A stretch of DNA of 64,000 bases, taken from the NCBI RefSeq assembly GCF_964252635.1, contig NZ_CAXUNP010000002.1, positions 62,001 to 126,000 of the forward strand, in the 5' to 3' direction. This document shows positions 1 through 8,457 of the stretch, in pieces; position 1 is the stretch's first letter, and every line of letters starts with the position of its first letter. The translations under genes and the position numbers were made by a program. The stretch comes from Jatrophihabitans sp964252635. Lineage in GTDB: Bacteria; Actinomycetota; Actinomycetes; Mycobacteriales; Jatrophihabitantaceae. The notes under the pieces are model-generated. The model was not told the origin of the DNA. It searched no databases and saw nothing but the letters and a program-made list of their open reading frames with translations.

Positions 1-261
1 CCCGTCCTGTCCCGCGTGGTCGGCAAGCACTGCGAGAGCGGCGACGTCGTCGTACGCGACACCTGGCTCCCGGCCGACGTCCGCCCGGGTGACCTGCTCG
101 CCGTGGCGGCCACCGGCGCCTACTGCCGGAGCATGGCCAGCAACTACAACCACGTGCCGCGGCCACCGGTCGTCTCGGTCGCCGACGGGGTCGCCACCAC
201 GGTCGTGCGTCGCGAGACCGAGGACGACCTGCTGCGCCTCGACCCCGGGGTCACCGCATGA
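1..261 (+). CDS. lysA: Diaminopimelate decarboxylase, C-terminal fragment
   Basis: The reading frame is open from base 1 and ends at TGA 259-261, so only the last 86 codons are present. The residues CESGD followed by a VVVRD strand, and then a GAYCRSMASNYN segment, match the C-terminal PLP/substrate-binding part of fold-III meso-diaminopimelate decarboxylase, which makes L-lysine from DAP. The Cys-Glu-Ser-Gly-Asp segment contributes to substrate binding across the dimer interface in this family. The stop overlaps the hom start by ATGA, so lysine and threonine genes are translationally coupled, an order common in actinobacteria. The start and most of the barrel lie outside the window. Confidence 0.9.
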   Translation, partial: PVLSRVVGKHCESGDVVVRDTWLPADVRPGDLLAVAATGAYCRSMASNYNHVPRPPVVSVADGVATTVVRRETEDDLLRLDPGVTA

Positions 262-1559
262 CCCGGCCGGTGCGCGTGGGCCTGTTGGGCTGTGGCGTGG
301 TCGGGTCGCAGGTCGTGCGGTTGATGGCCGAGCAGGCCGACGACCTCGCGCAGCGGGTCGGCGCACCGCTCGAGCTGGCGGCCGTCGCGGTGCGGCGGCC
401 CGGCCGGCACACCGACGTCCCTGCCGAGCTGCTGACGACCGACGCCGATGCCCTCGTCACGCGTGACGACATCGACGTCGTGGTCGAGGTCGTCGGCGGC
501 ATCGAACCGGTGCGCAGCCTGCTGCTCGCCGCCCTGTCCGGGGGCAAGAGCGTCGTCAGCGCGAACAAGGCGCTGCTGGCCGACGACGGCGCCATGCTCC
601 ACGACGCGGCCGCGAAGGCCGGCGTCGACCTGTACTACGAGGCCGCGGTCGCCGGTGCCATCCCGTTGCTGCGCCCCCTGCGTGAGTCGCTGGCCGGCGA
701 CCGCATCACCCGGGTCATGGGCATCGTCAACGGCACCACGAACTTCATCCTGTCGCGCATGGACGCGACCGGCGCCGGGTTCGACGAGGCGCTCGCGGAG
801 GCCACCGCCCTCGGGTACGCCGAGGCCGACCCCACCGCCGACGTCGACGGTTACGACGCCGCCGCGAAGGCGGCCATCCTGGCCGGGTTGGCCTTCCACA
901 CCCGGGTCACAATGTCGGACGTCTACCGCGAGGGCATCGGCGAGGTCAGCGCCGCCGACATCGCGAGCGCGAAGGCGATGGACTGCACCGTCAAGCTGCT
1001 CGCCATCTGCGAACGCGTGGTCGACGACGCGGGACGCGAGCAGGTCTCGGTGCGCGCGCACCCGGCGATGATCCCGCGCGACCACCCGCTCGCCGGCGTC
1101 GGTGACGCCTACAACGCAGTGTTCGTCGAGGCTGAGGCCGCGGGGTCATTGATGTTCTACGGGCGGGGCGCGGGCGGTGCGCCGACGGCCAGCGCCGTGC
1201 TCGGCGACCTCGTCGCGGTGGCCCGCAACCGCGTCAGCGGCAGCCGCGGCGCGGGCGAGAGCGCCTACGCCGACCTGCCCGTCCAGCCCATGGGTGACAC
1301 GGTGACGCGCTACCACGTCGCGCTGGACGTCGCCGACCAGTCGGGCGTGCTCGCCGGCGTCGCCAACGCCTTCGCCGACGAGGGGGTCAGCATCAAGACC
1401 GTCCGCCAGGAGGGACGGGGCGACGCCGCGACCCTGGTGCTCGTGACCCACGCCGCCACCGATGCCGCGCTCGCCCGGACGGTCGACAAGCTCGCCGGCA
1501 TGGCGCTCGTCGGGCGCGCGGCGAGCGTCATGCGGGTCGAAGGGCAGATCGTCGAATGA
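258..1559 (+). CDS. hom: Homoserine dehydrogenase
   Basis: Reduces aspartate semialdehyde to homoserine with NAD(P)H, the branch point for threonine and methionine. The 433-residue protein has the nucleotide-binding motif GCGVVG at residues 11-16, the NKALLA segment from N103, the conserved DGYDAAAK catalytic region with K204, and a C-terminal ACT domain from about residue 352 (VADQSGVLAGVANAF), which in this family gives feedback inhibition by threonine. Length is normal for actinobacterial Hom, without a fused aspartokinase. The ATG overlaps the lysA stop and its own TGA overlaps the thrC ATG, so it sits in a tightly coupled lysA-hom-thrC-thrB operon. Confidence 0.97.
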   Translation: MTRPVRVGLLGCGVVGSQVVRLMAEQADDLAQRVGAPLELAAVAVRRPGRHTDVPAELLTTDADALVTRDDIDVVVEVVGGIEPVRSLLLAALSGGKSVVSANKALLADDGAMLHDAAAKAGVDLYYEAAVAGAIPLLRPLRESLAGDRITRVMGIVNGTTNFILSRMDATGAGFDEALAEATALGYAEADPTADVDGYDAAAKAAILAGLAFHTRVTMSDVYREGIGEVSAADIASAKAMDCTVKLLAICERVVDDAGREQVSVRAHPAMIPRDHPLAGVGDAYNAVFVEAEAAGSLMFYGRGAGGAPTASAVLGDLVAVARNRVSGSRGAGESAYADLPVQPMGDTVTRYHVALDVADQSGVLAGVANAFADEGVSIKTVRQEGRGDAATLVLVTHAATDAALARTVDKLAGMALVGRAASVMRVEGQIVE

Positions 1560-2656
1560 GTGACGCCAGCGGACCGGTCCCGTCCCCGCCCGGCGCGAGT
1601 CGCACCCGGTGGCCCGGGCTCATCGAGGCCTACCGCGAGCGCCTTCCCGTCGACGCCGGCACACCGGTGGTCACCCTGTTCGAGGGCAACACCCCGCTGG
1701 TGCCGGCTCACGTGCTGTCCGAGCTGACCGGCTGCGAGGTGTACCTGAAGGTCGAGGGGGCCAACCCCACCGGGTCGTTCAAGGACCGCGGCATGACCAT
1801 GGCCATCTCGAAGGCCGCCGAGGAGGGCGCGAAGGCCGTTATCTGCGCGTCCACCGGCAACACCTCGGCGAGCGCTGCGGCGTACGCGGTGCGAGCCGGC
1901 ATGACCTGCGCGGTGCTCGTGCCGCAGGGCAAGATCGCGCTCGGCAAGCTGGCGCAGGCGCTCGTGCACGGGGCACAGCTGCTACAGGTCGACGGCAACT
2001 TCGACGACTGTCTCGAGCTGGCGCAGAAGCTGGCCGCCGACTACCCGGTGTCGCTGGTCAACTCGGTCAACCAGTACCGGATCGAGGGCCAGAAGACCGC
2101 CGCCTTCGAGATCTGCGACGCCCTCGGGAAGGCGCCGGACGTCCACTGCATCCCGGTCGGCAACGCCGGCAACATCACGGCGTACTGGAAGGGCTACCGC
2201 GAGTACGTGGACGACGGGGTGGTCGCGTCGTCGCCGCGCATGTTCGGTTTCCAGGCCGCAGGGGCCGCGCCCATCGTCATGGGTGCCCCCGTGACCTCGC
2301 CGACCACGATCGCCACCGCCATCCGGATCGGCAACCCCGCGTCGTGGACCTTCGCGGAGGACGCGCGCGACGAGTCCGGCGGTCTCATCGACGCCGTCAC
2401 CGATCGGCAGATCCTGCAGGCCTACCGTCTCGTCGCCCGTAGCGAAGCGGTCTTCGTCGAACCCGCGTCCGCGGCCAGCGTCGCCGGCCTGCTGGCCACG
2501 GCGGCCGACGGGCGCCTGCGCCCCGGGACCACCGTGGTCTGCACCGTCACCGGCAACGGTCTCAAGGATCCCGACTGGGCGATCTCGGGCGCACCCAAAC
2601 CGATCACCGTGCCGGTCGACGGGCTCGCCGCGGCCGTGCAGCTCGGATTGGCCTGA
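1556..2656 (+). CDS. thrC: Threonine synthase
   Basis: PLP-dependent conversion of O-phosphohomoserine to threonine. The 366-residue protein has the PLP lysine in GSFKDRGM (K76), the STGNTSASAAAYA phosphate-binding segment, and a glycine-rich PVGNAGNITAYWKGY loop that cradles the cofactor phosphate. This is the short class of bacterial threonine synthase, lacking the N-terminal extension of the E. coli/yeast type. The ATG start overlaps the hom stop (ATGA) and the TGA overlaps the thrB ATG (TGATG), so no separate promoter is expected. Confidence 0.96.
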   Translation: MSDASGPVPSPPGASRTRWPGLIEAYRERLPVDAGTPVVTLFEGNTPLVPAHVLSELTGCEVYLKVEGANPTGSFKDRGMTMAISKAAEEGAKAVICASTGNTSASAAAYAVRAGMTCAVLVPQGKIALGKLAQALVHGAQLLQVDGNFDDCLELAQKLAADYPVSLVNSVNQYRIEGQKTAAFEICDALGKAPDVHCIPVGNAGNITAYWKGYREYVDDGVVASSPRMFGFQAAGAAPIVMGAPVTSPTTIATAIRIGNPASWTFAEDARDESGGLIDAVTDRQILQAYRLVARSEAVFVEPASAASVAGLLATAADGRLRPGTTVVCTVTGNGLKDPDWAISGAPKPITVPVDGLAAAVQLGLA

Positions 2657-3576
2657 TGGTCGACTTCGTCGACGGCACGGTGCAGGTACGGGTACCGGCC
2701 AGCAGCGCCAACCTCGGGCCCGGGTTCGACGCCCTGGGTCTGGCCTTGAGTCTCTACGACGACGTCGCCGGCATGGTCACCGACGAGGGGCTCGCCATCG
2801 AGATCATCGGGGAGGGCGGGTCGGCCGGCACGGCTCTTGCGCGCGACGAGTCGCACCTGGTGGCCCGCACCATGCGGGCCGCCTTCGCAGCGATGCAGGT
2901 CGAGCCGGCGGGGCTCACGATCGACTGCCGCAACCGCATCCCGCACAGCCGCGGGCTCGGCTCGTCGGCGGCCGCGGTGGTCGCCGGCCTGGTCCTGGCG
3001 CGCGCCCTCGTCGTCGACGGCAGCGAGCGTCTCGACGACGCCGCCCTGCTGACACTCGCGGCCGACATCGAGGGTCATCCCGACAACGTCGCGCCGAGCC
3101 TGCTGGGTGGTCTCACCATTGCCTGGCGCGATCACGACCACGCCCGGGCGATCCGGTGCCGGCTCGACCCCGAGGTGCAGCCCGTCCTGCTCATCCCACC
3201 GTTCAGCGCGTCCACCGAGCTGGCGCGTGGTCTGTTGCCCACCACGGTGCCGCACGCCGACGCCGCGTTCGCCGCGGGTCGCGCGGCCTTGCTCGTCGCC
3301 GCCCTGACCGGTGCGCCCGAGGCACTGTTCGAGGCCACCGAGGACCGGCTGCACCAGGCCTTCCGCGCGCCGGCAATGGCCGACAGCTGGCAGCTGCTGA
3401 CCGAGCTGCGCAGCGCCGGGCACCCGGCTGTCATCTCGGGCGCCGGCCCGTCGCTGTTCATCCCGGCTCGAGGTCAGGTCGAGGCCGAGGCGGTACGGGC
3501 GGCGGCGCCTGAGGGTTGGCGGGCCGAACGTCTCGCCATGGACGTCGACGGCGCCCGTGTGGTGTCACCCGACTGA
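2656..3576 (+). CDS. thrB: Homoserine kinase
   Basis: GHMP-family kinase making O-phosphohomoserine from homoserine and ATP for ThrC. The 306-residue protein shows the N-terminal PASSANLGPGFDALGLAL motif, the ATP-binding PHSRGLGSSAA motif at residues 96-106, and the C-terminal ISGAGPSLF motif, all three expected GHMP elements in order. It is the last gene of the threonine operon. Its final codons (VVSPD and stop) lie inside a 19-bp tandem duplication that repeats just after the stop. Confidence 0.97.
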   Translation: MVDFVDGTVQVRVPASSANLGPGFDALGLALSLYDDVAGMVTDEGLAIEIIGEGGSAGTALARDESHLVARTMRAAFAAMQVEPAGLTIDCRNRIPHSRGLGSSAAAVVAGLVLARALVVDGSERLDDAALLTLAADIEGHPDNVAPSLLGGLTIAWRDHDHARAIRCRLDPEVQPVLLIPPFSASTELARGLLPTTVPHADAAFAAGRAALLVAALTGAPEALFEATEDRLHQAFRAPAMADSWQLLTELRSAGHPAVISGAGPSLFIPARGQVEAEAVRAAAPEGWRAERLAMDVDGARVVSPD

Positions 3577-3600
3577 TCGACGGTGTCACCCGACTGATCG
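3561..3600 (+). repeat. 19-bp direct duplication across the thrB stop codon
   Basis: Bases 3561-3579 are repeated exactly at 3582-3600 (period 21). The unit covers the last four thrB sense codons plus TGA, so a second copy of the stop context follows the gene. It looks like a local duplication. No palindrome suggests a terminator. Confidence 0.85.
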
Positions 3601-3891
3601 CCGCGCGGGGCGGGAACACGCCGGGCGCCCCTGGTGTTGCTGCTGTCAGAGCGAGCGTCTAGGCTCGAGCCCGTCAGGCAGGTTGGTGCCGCAGGCACAA
3701 CAGCGGTACGAATCCATTTCCTCCACGGTCGTGATCTTTCATCCGACGCGTGGACGGGCTCTGACTCTCCACACATTCCGGCCTCCGGCCGGAGCACCGG
3801 ACCCGACCGGACCTCGTCCGGCCTGGATCCGCAGTACACCGGTCGTCGTGCCCGCTCTGCACGACGGCACCTTCGGAAGGATCCGACTCAC
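3577..3891 (+). promoter_or_regulatory. thrB-rho intergenic region with rho promoter and long leader
   Basis: This 315-base gap holds no gene on either strand. A promoter is visible: TTGCTG at 3637-3642, a 17-bp spacer and TAGGCT at 3660-3665, close to the actinobacterial housekeeping consensus. That predicts a leader of roughly 220 nt before the rho GTG. The leader contains two short perfect hairpins, 3777-3783/3787-3793 (7 bp, 3-nt loop) and 3807-3812/3816-3821 (6 bp, 3-nt loop). Long rho leaders are used for autoregulation in other bacteria; that role here is inference. Confidence 0.55.
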
Positions 3892-5883
3892 GTGACAGAC
3901 ACCCAGGAGCAGACCTTGCCCGCCGTCGCCGAAGCACCGGCGCCGGACAAGGCTGCCGGCAGCACGAAGGCGTCCCGCCCGGCTGCCAAGAAGGGCTCGT
4001 TGTCCTCGATGTTGCTGCCCGAGTTGCAGCAGATCGCGGGCGGCCTCGGCATCAGCACCGCCAAGAAGAAGAAGAGCGACCTCGTCGCCGCTATCCAGGC
4101 CGCGCGCAGCGGCACCGGCTCGACGGGCAGCGCCTCCACGGACAGTGCCCCGAGGACCAGTGGTCCGAGGACCAGCGCTCCGAGGAGCAGCGCCCCGAGA
4201 AGCAGCGCCCCGACCGGCGAGGCCGCGCCCGCCACCATCGACGCCCCCGCCGCGGACTCGACCGCAAACGGCACCGCGGCGGGCGCGAGCCGCACCCGGA
4301 CCCGTGCGGGCCGCGCCGCCGCGGACACCGCGACCGGTACCGAAGCGGCACGTGACACGTCGCCGGCCGCCGACCGGACCGCGTCCGCATCGGCCCCCGC
4401 CGAGACCCGTCCGCCCCGCGAGGACCAGGGCGAGCGACGCGTCGAGCGGGCCGCCCGCAACGATCAGCAGGGCCGTAACGATCAGCAGGGCCGTAACGAT
4501 CAGCAGGGCCGTAACGATCAGCAGGGCCGCAACGATCAGCAGGGCCGCAACGATCAGCAGGGCCGCAACGACCAGCAGGGCCGTGATCAGCAGGGCAACG
4601 ACCCGCAGTCCGACGACGACTTCGACGGCACCGGGCGCCGTCGTGGCCGTCGTTACCGCGACCGCCGCGGGCGCAACCGCGACCGGCAGGGCGGCCAGGG
4701 CCTGGGCCAGGGCAACGACATCGAGCCCACCGTCACCGACGACGACGTCCTCGTGCCGATCGGCGGCGTCGTCGACGCGCAGGAGGACAAGGGCAACTGG
4801 TTCATCCGGGTGGGCGGCTACTTCGCCACGTCGGACGACGTCTACATCGCCAACGCCATGGTCCGTCGCTACGGGCTGCGTCGAGGCGACGCCGTCACGG
4901 GCCAGGTCAAGGCCCTGCGCGAGGGCGAACGGCGCGAGAAGTACAACCCGCTCGTCCGCCTGGACACCGTCAACGGCGACGCGCCGGACAAGGCCAAGAA
5001 CCGCGTCGAGTTCACCAAGCTGACCCCGCTGTACCCGCAGGAGCGGCTGCGTCTCGAGACCGAGCCGCACATCCTCACCACGCGGGTCATCGACCTGGTG
5101 ATGCCCATGGGCAAGGGCCAGCGGGCGCTGATCGTCTCCCCGCCCAAGGCGGGCAAGACGATGGTGCTGCAGGCCATCGCCAACGCCATCTCGATCAACA
5201 ACCCCGAGGCCCACCTCATGGTCGTGCTCGTCGACGAGCGCCCGGAGGAGGTCACCGACATGCAGCGGTCGGTCAAGGGCGAGGTCATCGCCTCGACCTT
5301 CGACCGTCGCCCGCAGGACCACATCACCGTCGCCGAGCTGTCCATCGAGCGGGCGAAGCGATTGGTCGAGATGGGCCACGACGTCGTCGTGCTCCTGGAC
5401 TCGATCACCCGACTGGGCCGCGCGTACAACCTCGGCGCACCCGCCAGCGGTCGCATCCTGTCCGGCGGCGTCGACTCGACCGCGCTCTACCAGCCCAAGC
5501 GCTTCCTCGGCGCCGCCCGCAACATCGAGAACGGCGGCTCGCTGACCATCATCGCCACCGCGCTCGTCGAGACCGGGTCGGCCGGCGACACGGTGTTCTT
5601 CGAGGAGTACAAGGGCACCGGCAACGCCGAGCTCAAGCTCGACCGCAAGATCGCCGACAAGCGCGTCTTCCCGGCGATCGACGTCGACCAGTCCTCCACC
5701 CGCAAGGAGGAGATCCTGCTGTCGCCGGACGAGCTGGCGGTGACGATCAAGCTGCGGCGGGTGCTGCACGCCCTGGAGTCCCAGCAGGCCATCGAGCTGC
5801 TGCTCGACCGTCTGCGCAAGACCCGCACCAACATCGAATTCCTGATGCAGATCGCCAAGACGACCCCCGGCCAGGACCAGTAG
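3892..5883 (+). CDS. rho: Transcription termination factor Rho with repetitive insert
   Basis: Hexameric RNA-dependent ATPase that terminates transcription. I chose the GTG at 3892 because GGAAGG (3875-3880) precedes it and homologues start with MTDT-like residues; upstream in-frame codons are leader. The 663-residue protein has a Rho_N helical domain at about residues 36-72, then a roughly 210-residue low-complexity Ala/Pro/Thr/Arg-rich insert ending in seven NDQQGR repeats (190-231) and an Arg-rich GRRRGRRYRDRRGR stretch. An OB-fold RNA-binding domain and the RecA-like motor follow, with Walker A PPKAGKT at 417-423 and Walker B VVVLLDSITR. High-GC Gram-positive Rho proteins typically carry such an insert, which improves use of structured, GC-rich RNA; the Gln-rich repeat is specific to this sequence. 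A strong terminator follows. Confidence 0.97.
   Translation: MTDTQEQTLPAVAEAPAPDKAAGSTKASRPAAKKGSLSSMLLPELQQIAGGLGISTAKKKKSDLVAAIQAARSGTGSTGSASTDSAPRTSGPRTSAPRSSAPRSSAPTGEAAPATIDAPAADSTANGTAAGASRTRTRAGRAAADTATGTEAARDTSPAADRTASASAPAETRPPREDQGERRVERAARNDQQGRNDQQGRNDQQGRNDQQGRNDQQGRNDQQGRNDQQGRDQQGNDPQSDDDFDGTGRRRGRRYRDRRGRNRDRQGGQGLGQGNDIEPTVTDDDVLVPIGGVVDAQEDKGNWFIRVGGYFATSDDVYIANAMVRRYGLRRGDAVTGQVKALREGERREKYNPLVRLDTVNGDAPDKAKNRVEFTKLTPLYPQERLRLETEPHILTTRVIDLVMPMGKGQRALIVSPPKAGKTMVLQAIANAISINNPEAHLMVVLVDERPEEVTDMQRSVKGEVIASTFDRRPQDHITVAELSIERAKRLVEMGHDVVVLLDSITRLGRAYNLGAPASGRILSGGVDSTALYQPKRFLGAARNIENGGSLTIIATALVETGSAGDTVFFEEYKGTGNAELKLDRKIADKRVFPAIDVDQSSTRKEEILLSPDELAVTIKLRRVLHALESQQAIELLLDRLRKTRTNIEFLMQIAKTTPGQDQ
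4459..4584 (+). repeat. Seven tandem 18-bp repeats inside rho
   Basis: Seven consecutive 18-bp units encode NDQQGR. The units differ only by a few silent changes (cgt/cgc, gat/gac), so the array is recent or actively homogenised. A partial eighth unit (DQQGND) follows. It codes for a disordered, Gln/Asn-rich linker between the Rho N-terminal domain and the RNA-binding core. Confidence 0.95.
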
Positions 5884-5920
5884 GAACCCACAGACACCAG
5901 CAGTCACAGCAGACACGGGC

Positions 5921-5956
5921 CAGGCCCGTCCTCGAATTTGTTCGGGGACGGGCCTG
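5921..5956 (+). terminator. Rho-independent terminator after rho
   Basis: A 16-bp stem (5921-5936 with 5941-5956, one G-T pair) closes a TTTG loop, beginning CAGGCCCGTCC and ending GGACGGGCCTG, followed by a TTGTGTGT tract. It lies 38 bases after the rho stop and separates rho from the sugar-transporter operon. Confidence 0.9.
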
Positions 5957-6010
5957 TTGTGTGTCCGGACCGCGACCGATGCCGAACAACACGGCGCGAT
6001 AGCGATCAGG

Positions 6011-6049
6011 TGGAAACGCTTGCTGTCAGCCCGGACGCACGGTTACGTT
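6011..6049 (+). promoter_or_regulatory. lpqY promoter with LacI-family operator
   Basis: TGGAAACGCTTGCT (6011-6024) matches the LacI/GalR-family operator pattern TGNAANCGNTTNCA at all but the last position. It overlaps the candidate -35 box TTGCTG (6020-6025), which is followed by an 18-bp spacer and TACGTT at 6044-6049. A repressor bound here would block the promoter. The predicted leader to the lpqY ATG is about 80 nt. No LacI-type gene lies in this window, so the regulator must be encoded elsewhere. Confidence 0.6.
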
Positions 6050-6136
6050 CTGCTGAGTGTGAAGCGGGGCACACGCGATAAACCGGTCGGGATGCCCCCA
6101 ACAGGCGTCAGATCCGCCGGTCTGAGGGGAGAACGC

Positions 6137-7417
6137 ATGAGTCGATGGACGCGGAACCTGGCACGGGTCGGGGTGAGTGCCGCGGTCGTCCTGGGCACGG
6201 TGAGCGCCTGCAGCAGCTCGAGCGGTGCGCCGACGCTGAATTGGTACATCAACCCTGACAACGGGGCGCAGGCGACGCTGGGCAAGGAATGCGCCGCCGC
6301 CTCCGGGGGCAAGTACAAGATCTCCACCCACATCCTGCCGAACGACGCCAGCCAGCAGCGCCAGCAACTGGTCACGCGCCTGGCGGCCAAGGACTCCTCC
6401 ATCGACATGATGAGCCTGGACCCGGTGTTCGTCGCCGAGTTCGCCGAGGCCGGGTTCCTGGCCGACGTGCCGTCGTCGTACAAGGCCGACTTCACCAAGG
6501 ACATCGTCAAGCCGGCCGTGGTGGCGTCCACGTGGAAGAACAAGCTGGTCGCGGCGCCGTTCTGGGCCAACACCCAGCTGCTCTGGTACCGCAAGTCCAT
6601 CGCCAAGGCCCAGGGCCTGGACATGAGCAAGCCGGTCACCTGGCAGCAGCTCATCGACGCCGCGTCCAAGGCGAAGAAGACCATCGGCGTGCAGGCCGAC
6701 CTCTACGAGGGCTACACGGTCTGGATCAACGCCCTGGTCGAGGGGGCCGGCGGCAAGATCGTCCAGAACCCGGGTGCCATCGCCAAGAAGCTCAAGCTCG
6801 GCCTGAACTCCGCCGCCGGGAAGGACGCGGCCGGCGTCATCTCGCAGGTGGCACGCAAGGGCATCGGCGGCCCGTCGCTGTCGACCAGCGAGGAGGCGCA
6901 GTCGCTGGCCGTCTTCGAGAACCCCAGCACCAGCGCGTTCATGACCATCTGGCCGTACGTCTGGGCCGCGATGAAGGCCGACGGCGTGAAGTTCCGCGAC
7001 ACCGACGTGGGCTGGACCTACTACCCCGAGACGGTGGCCGGCAAGCAGTCCAGGCCGCCGTTCGGCGGCATCGAGATCGGTGCCGGCGCCTACGGCTCGC
7101 ACAAGTCCCTCGTGTGGCAGGCGCTCTCGTGCATCCGTAACGAGAAGCACCAGCTGGAGTACTTCAACAGCTCGGGCAACCCGGCCGCCAACACCCAGGT
7201 CTACAACGCGGCGTCGATCCGCAAGGCCTACCCGATGGCGAGCCTGATCCGCTCCTCGCTCGAGCGGGCCGCGCCCCGGCCGCAGACCCAGTACTACGGC
7301 GACCTGTCCACGGCGCTGCAGGAATCGTTCAGCCCGCCGAACTCGGTCAACTCGTCGACACCCAAGAAGGCGCAGGACTTCATCCTGGCCGTGCTGAAGG
7401 GGGACAAGCTGCTGTGA
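6137..7417 (+). CDS. lpqY: Trehalose-type ABC transporter substrate-binding lipoprotein
   Basis: Extracytoplasmic sugar-binding protein of an ABC importer. The ATG at 6137 has GAGGGGAG just upstream. The 426-residue product begins with a lipoprotein signal (Arg-rich start, hydrophobic core, lipobox VSAC with the lipidated Cys at 25). Segments such as MSLDPVFVAEFAEAGF, NTQLLWYR, GYTVWINALVEGAGG and YPMASLIRSSLERAAPRP closely resemble mycobacterial LpqY, the trehalose-recycling binding protein. The four-gene order binding protein, two permeases, ATPase is that of lpqY-sugABC. Trehalose as ligand is inferred from this resemblance; another alpha-glucoside is possible. Confidence 0.88.
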   Translation: MSRWTRNLARVGVSAAVVLGTVSACSSSSGAPTLNWYINPDNGAQATLGKECAAASGGKYKISTHILPNDASQQRQQLVTRLAAKDSSIDMMSLDPVFVAEFAEAGFLADVPSSYKADFTKDIVKPAVVASTWKNKLVAAPFWANTQLLWYRKSIAKAQGLDMSKPVTWQQLIDAASKAKKTIGVQADLYEGYTVWINALVEGAGGKIVQNPGAIAKKLKLGLNSAAGKDAAGVISQVARKGIGGPSLSTSEEAQSLAVFENPSTSAFMTIWPYVWAAMKADGVKFRDTDVGWTYYPETVAGKQSRPPFGGIEIGAGAYGSHKSLVWQALSCIRNEKHQLEYFNSSGNPAANTQVYNAASIRKAYPMASLIRSSLERAAPRPQTQYYGDLSTALQESFSPPNSVNSSTPKKAQDFILAVLKGDKLL

Positions 7418-7484
7418 ATGACGCTTGCGGAATGAACCAAGGGCGCTGGCTCTGCCGGCCGGCCCGAGTGAAGCGAGGCCGGTC
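7414..7484 (+). repeat. Intercistronic repeat, copy A (lpqY/sugA)
   Basis: Diverged copy of a repeat seen also at 15732-15796 and, reversed, at 62598-62662. It begins GTGAATGACGCTTGCGG, with the TGA being the lpqY stop, and ends with a GAGTGAAGCGAGG block just before the sugA GTG. The inner part carries CCGGCC/GGCCGG arms. It thus spans exactly stop to start. Confidence 0.75.
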
Positions 7485-8456
7485 GTGACAGCGACCTTGC
7501 AGAAGGAGTCGGGCGGCGCGCACGAGGCCGAGCCGAAGAAGGCCAAGAAGGCGGGGCTGTCCGACCGCTCCAAGCAGGAGCGCAACCTCGGCTGGAAGCT
7601 GGCCGCGCCGGCCTTCCTCGTCATGATGCTCGTGGTCGCGTACCCGATCGTCAACGCGATCTACCTGTCGTTCTTCAACTACCGGCTGACCGACCCGAAC
7701 GGGCGGGCCTTCATCTGGTTCAAGAACTACAAGGTGGTCCTGTCGGACTCCACCTGGTGGAAGGCCGTCGAGATCTCGGCGCTGATCATGGTCATCACGG
7801 TGGCCATCGAGTTCGTGCTGGGCATGGCACTGGCCATGGTCATGAACAAGATCGTCATCCCGCGCAAGACGCTGCGGACGATCGTGCTCATCCCGTACTC
7901 GATCATCACCGTCGTGTCGGCCTACGGGTTCCAGTACGCCTTCGCCCCGACCAGCGGGTACCTGAGCGTGTGGCTGCACTACATCACGTTCGGGTCCTTC
8001 AACCGCAACTACGACTTCTTCGGCCACCACTGGTCGGCGCTGATCGCGATCATGGTGTCCGAGATCTGGAAGACCACGCCGTTCATGTCGCTGCTGCTGC
8101 TGGCCGGCCTGGCGCAGGTGCCCGGCGAGCTGACCGAGGCGGCCGAGGTCGACGGTGCGACGTTCTGGGAGCGGTTGCGCCGGGTCATCCTGCCGTCGAT
8201 GAAGGCGGCGATCATGGTCGCCGTCCTGTTCCGTGCACTCGACGCGTTCCGGATCTTCGACAACATCTACATCATGACGAAGGGCTCACAGAACACGCAG
8301 TCGGTGGCCATCCTGGCCGCCAACCAGACGCTCACGCGCAGCGAGATCGGCCTCGGGTCCGCGATCTCGATCCTGCTGTTCTTCTGCGTGATCATCATCA
8401 GCTTCGTGTTCATCAAGTTCTTCAAGACCGATCTGTCCCGAGTGGCAGGGGAGTGA
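7485..8456 (+). CDS. sugA: ABC transporter permease (SugA-like)
   Basis: First inner-membrane permease of the sugar importer, MalF/UgpA type. With the GTG at 7485 the protein has 323 residues: a charged N-terminus, about six membrane helices starting with WKLAAPAFLVMMLVVAYPIV, and the EAA loop (ELTEAAEVDGATFWERLRRVILP) that docks onto the ATPase. A TTG at 7425 in the same frame would add 20 residues, but these would be encoded by the intercistronic repeat, so I prefer 7485. It is followed after one base by sugB. Confidence 0.9.
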   Translation: MTATLQKESGGAHEAEPKKAKKAGLSDRSKQERNLGWKLAAPAFLVMMLVVAYPIVNAIYLSFFNYRLTDPNGRAFIWFKNYKVVLSDSTWWKAVEISALIMVITVAIEFVLGMALAMVMNKIVIPRKTLRTIVLIPYSIITVVSAYGFQYAFAPTSGYLSVWLHYITFGSFNRNYDFFGHHWSALIAIMVSEIWKTTPFMSLLLLAGLAQVPGELTEAAEVDGATFWERLRRVILPSMKAAIMVAVLFRALDAFRIFDNIYIMTKGSQNTQSVAILAANQTLTRSEIGLGSAISILLFFCVIIISFVFIKFFKTDLSRVAGE

Positions 8457-8457
8457 C

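Noticed and set aside
4459..4584. Regular 18-bp array considered as a CRISPR or plasmid iteron array
   Set aside because: Units are contiguous with no spacers, in frame and coding within rho, so it is a protein repeat.
3739..5916. Long minus-strand open frame opposite rho (725 codons)
   Set aside because: It mirrors the rho gene; the composition (runs of Leu-Ile-Val-Ala from the repeat complement) is an antisense artefact of high GC content, and rho is certain.
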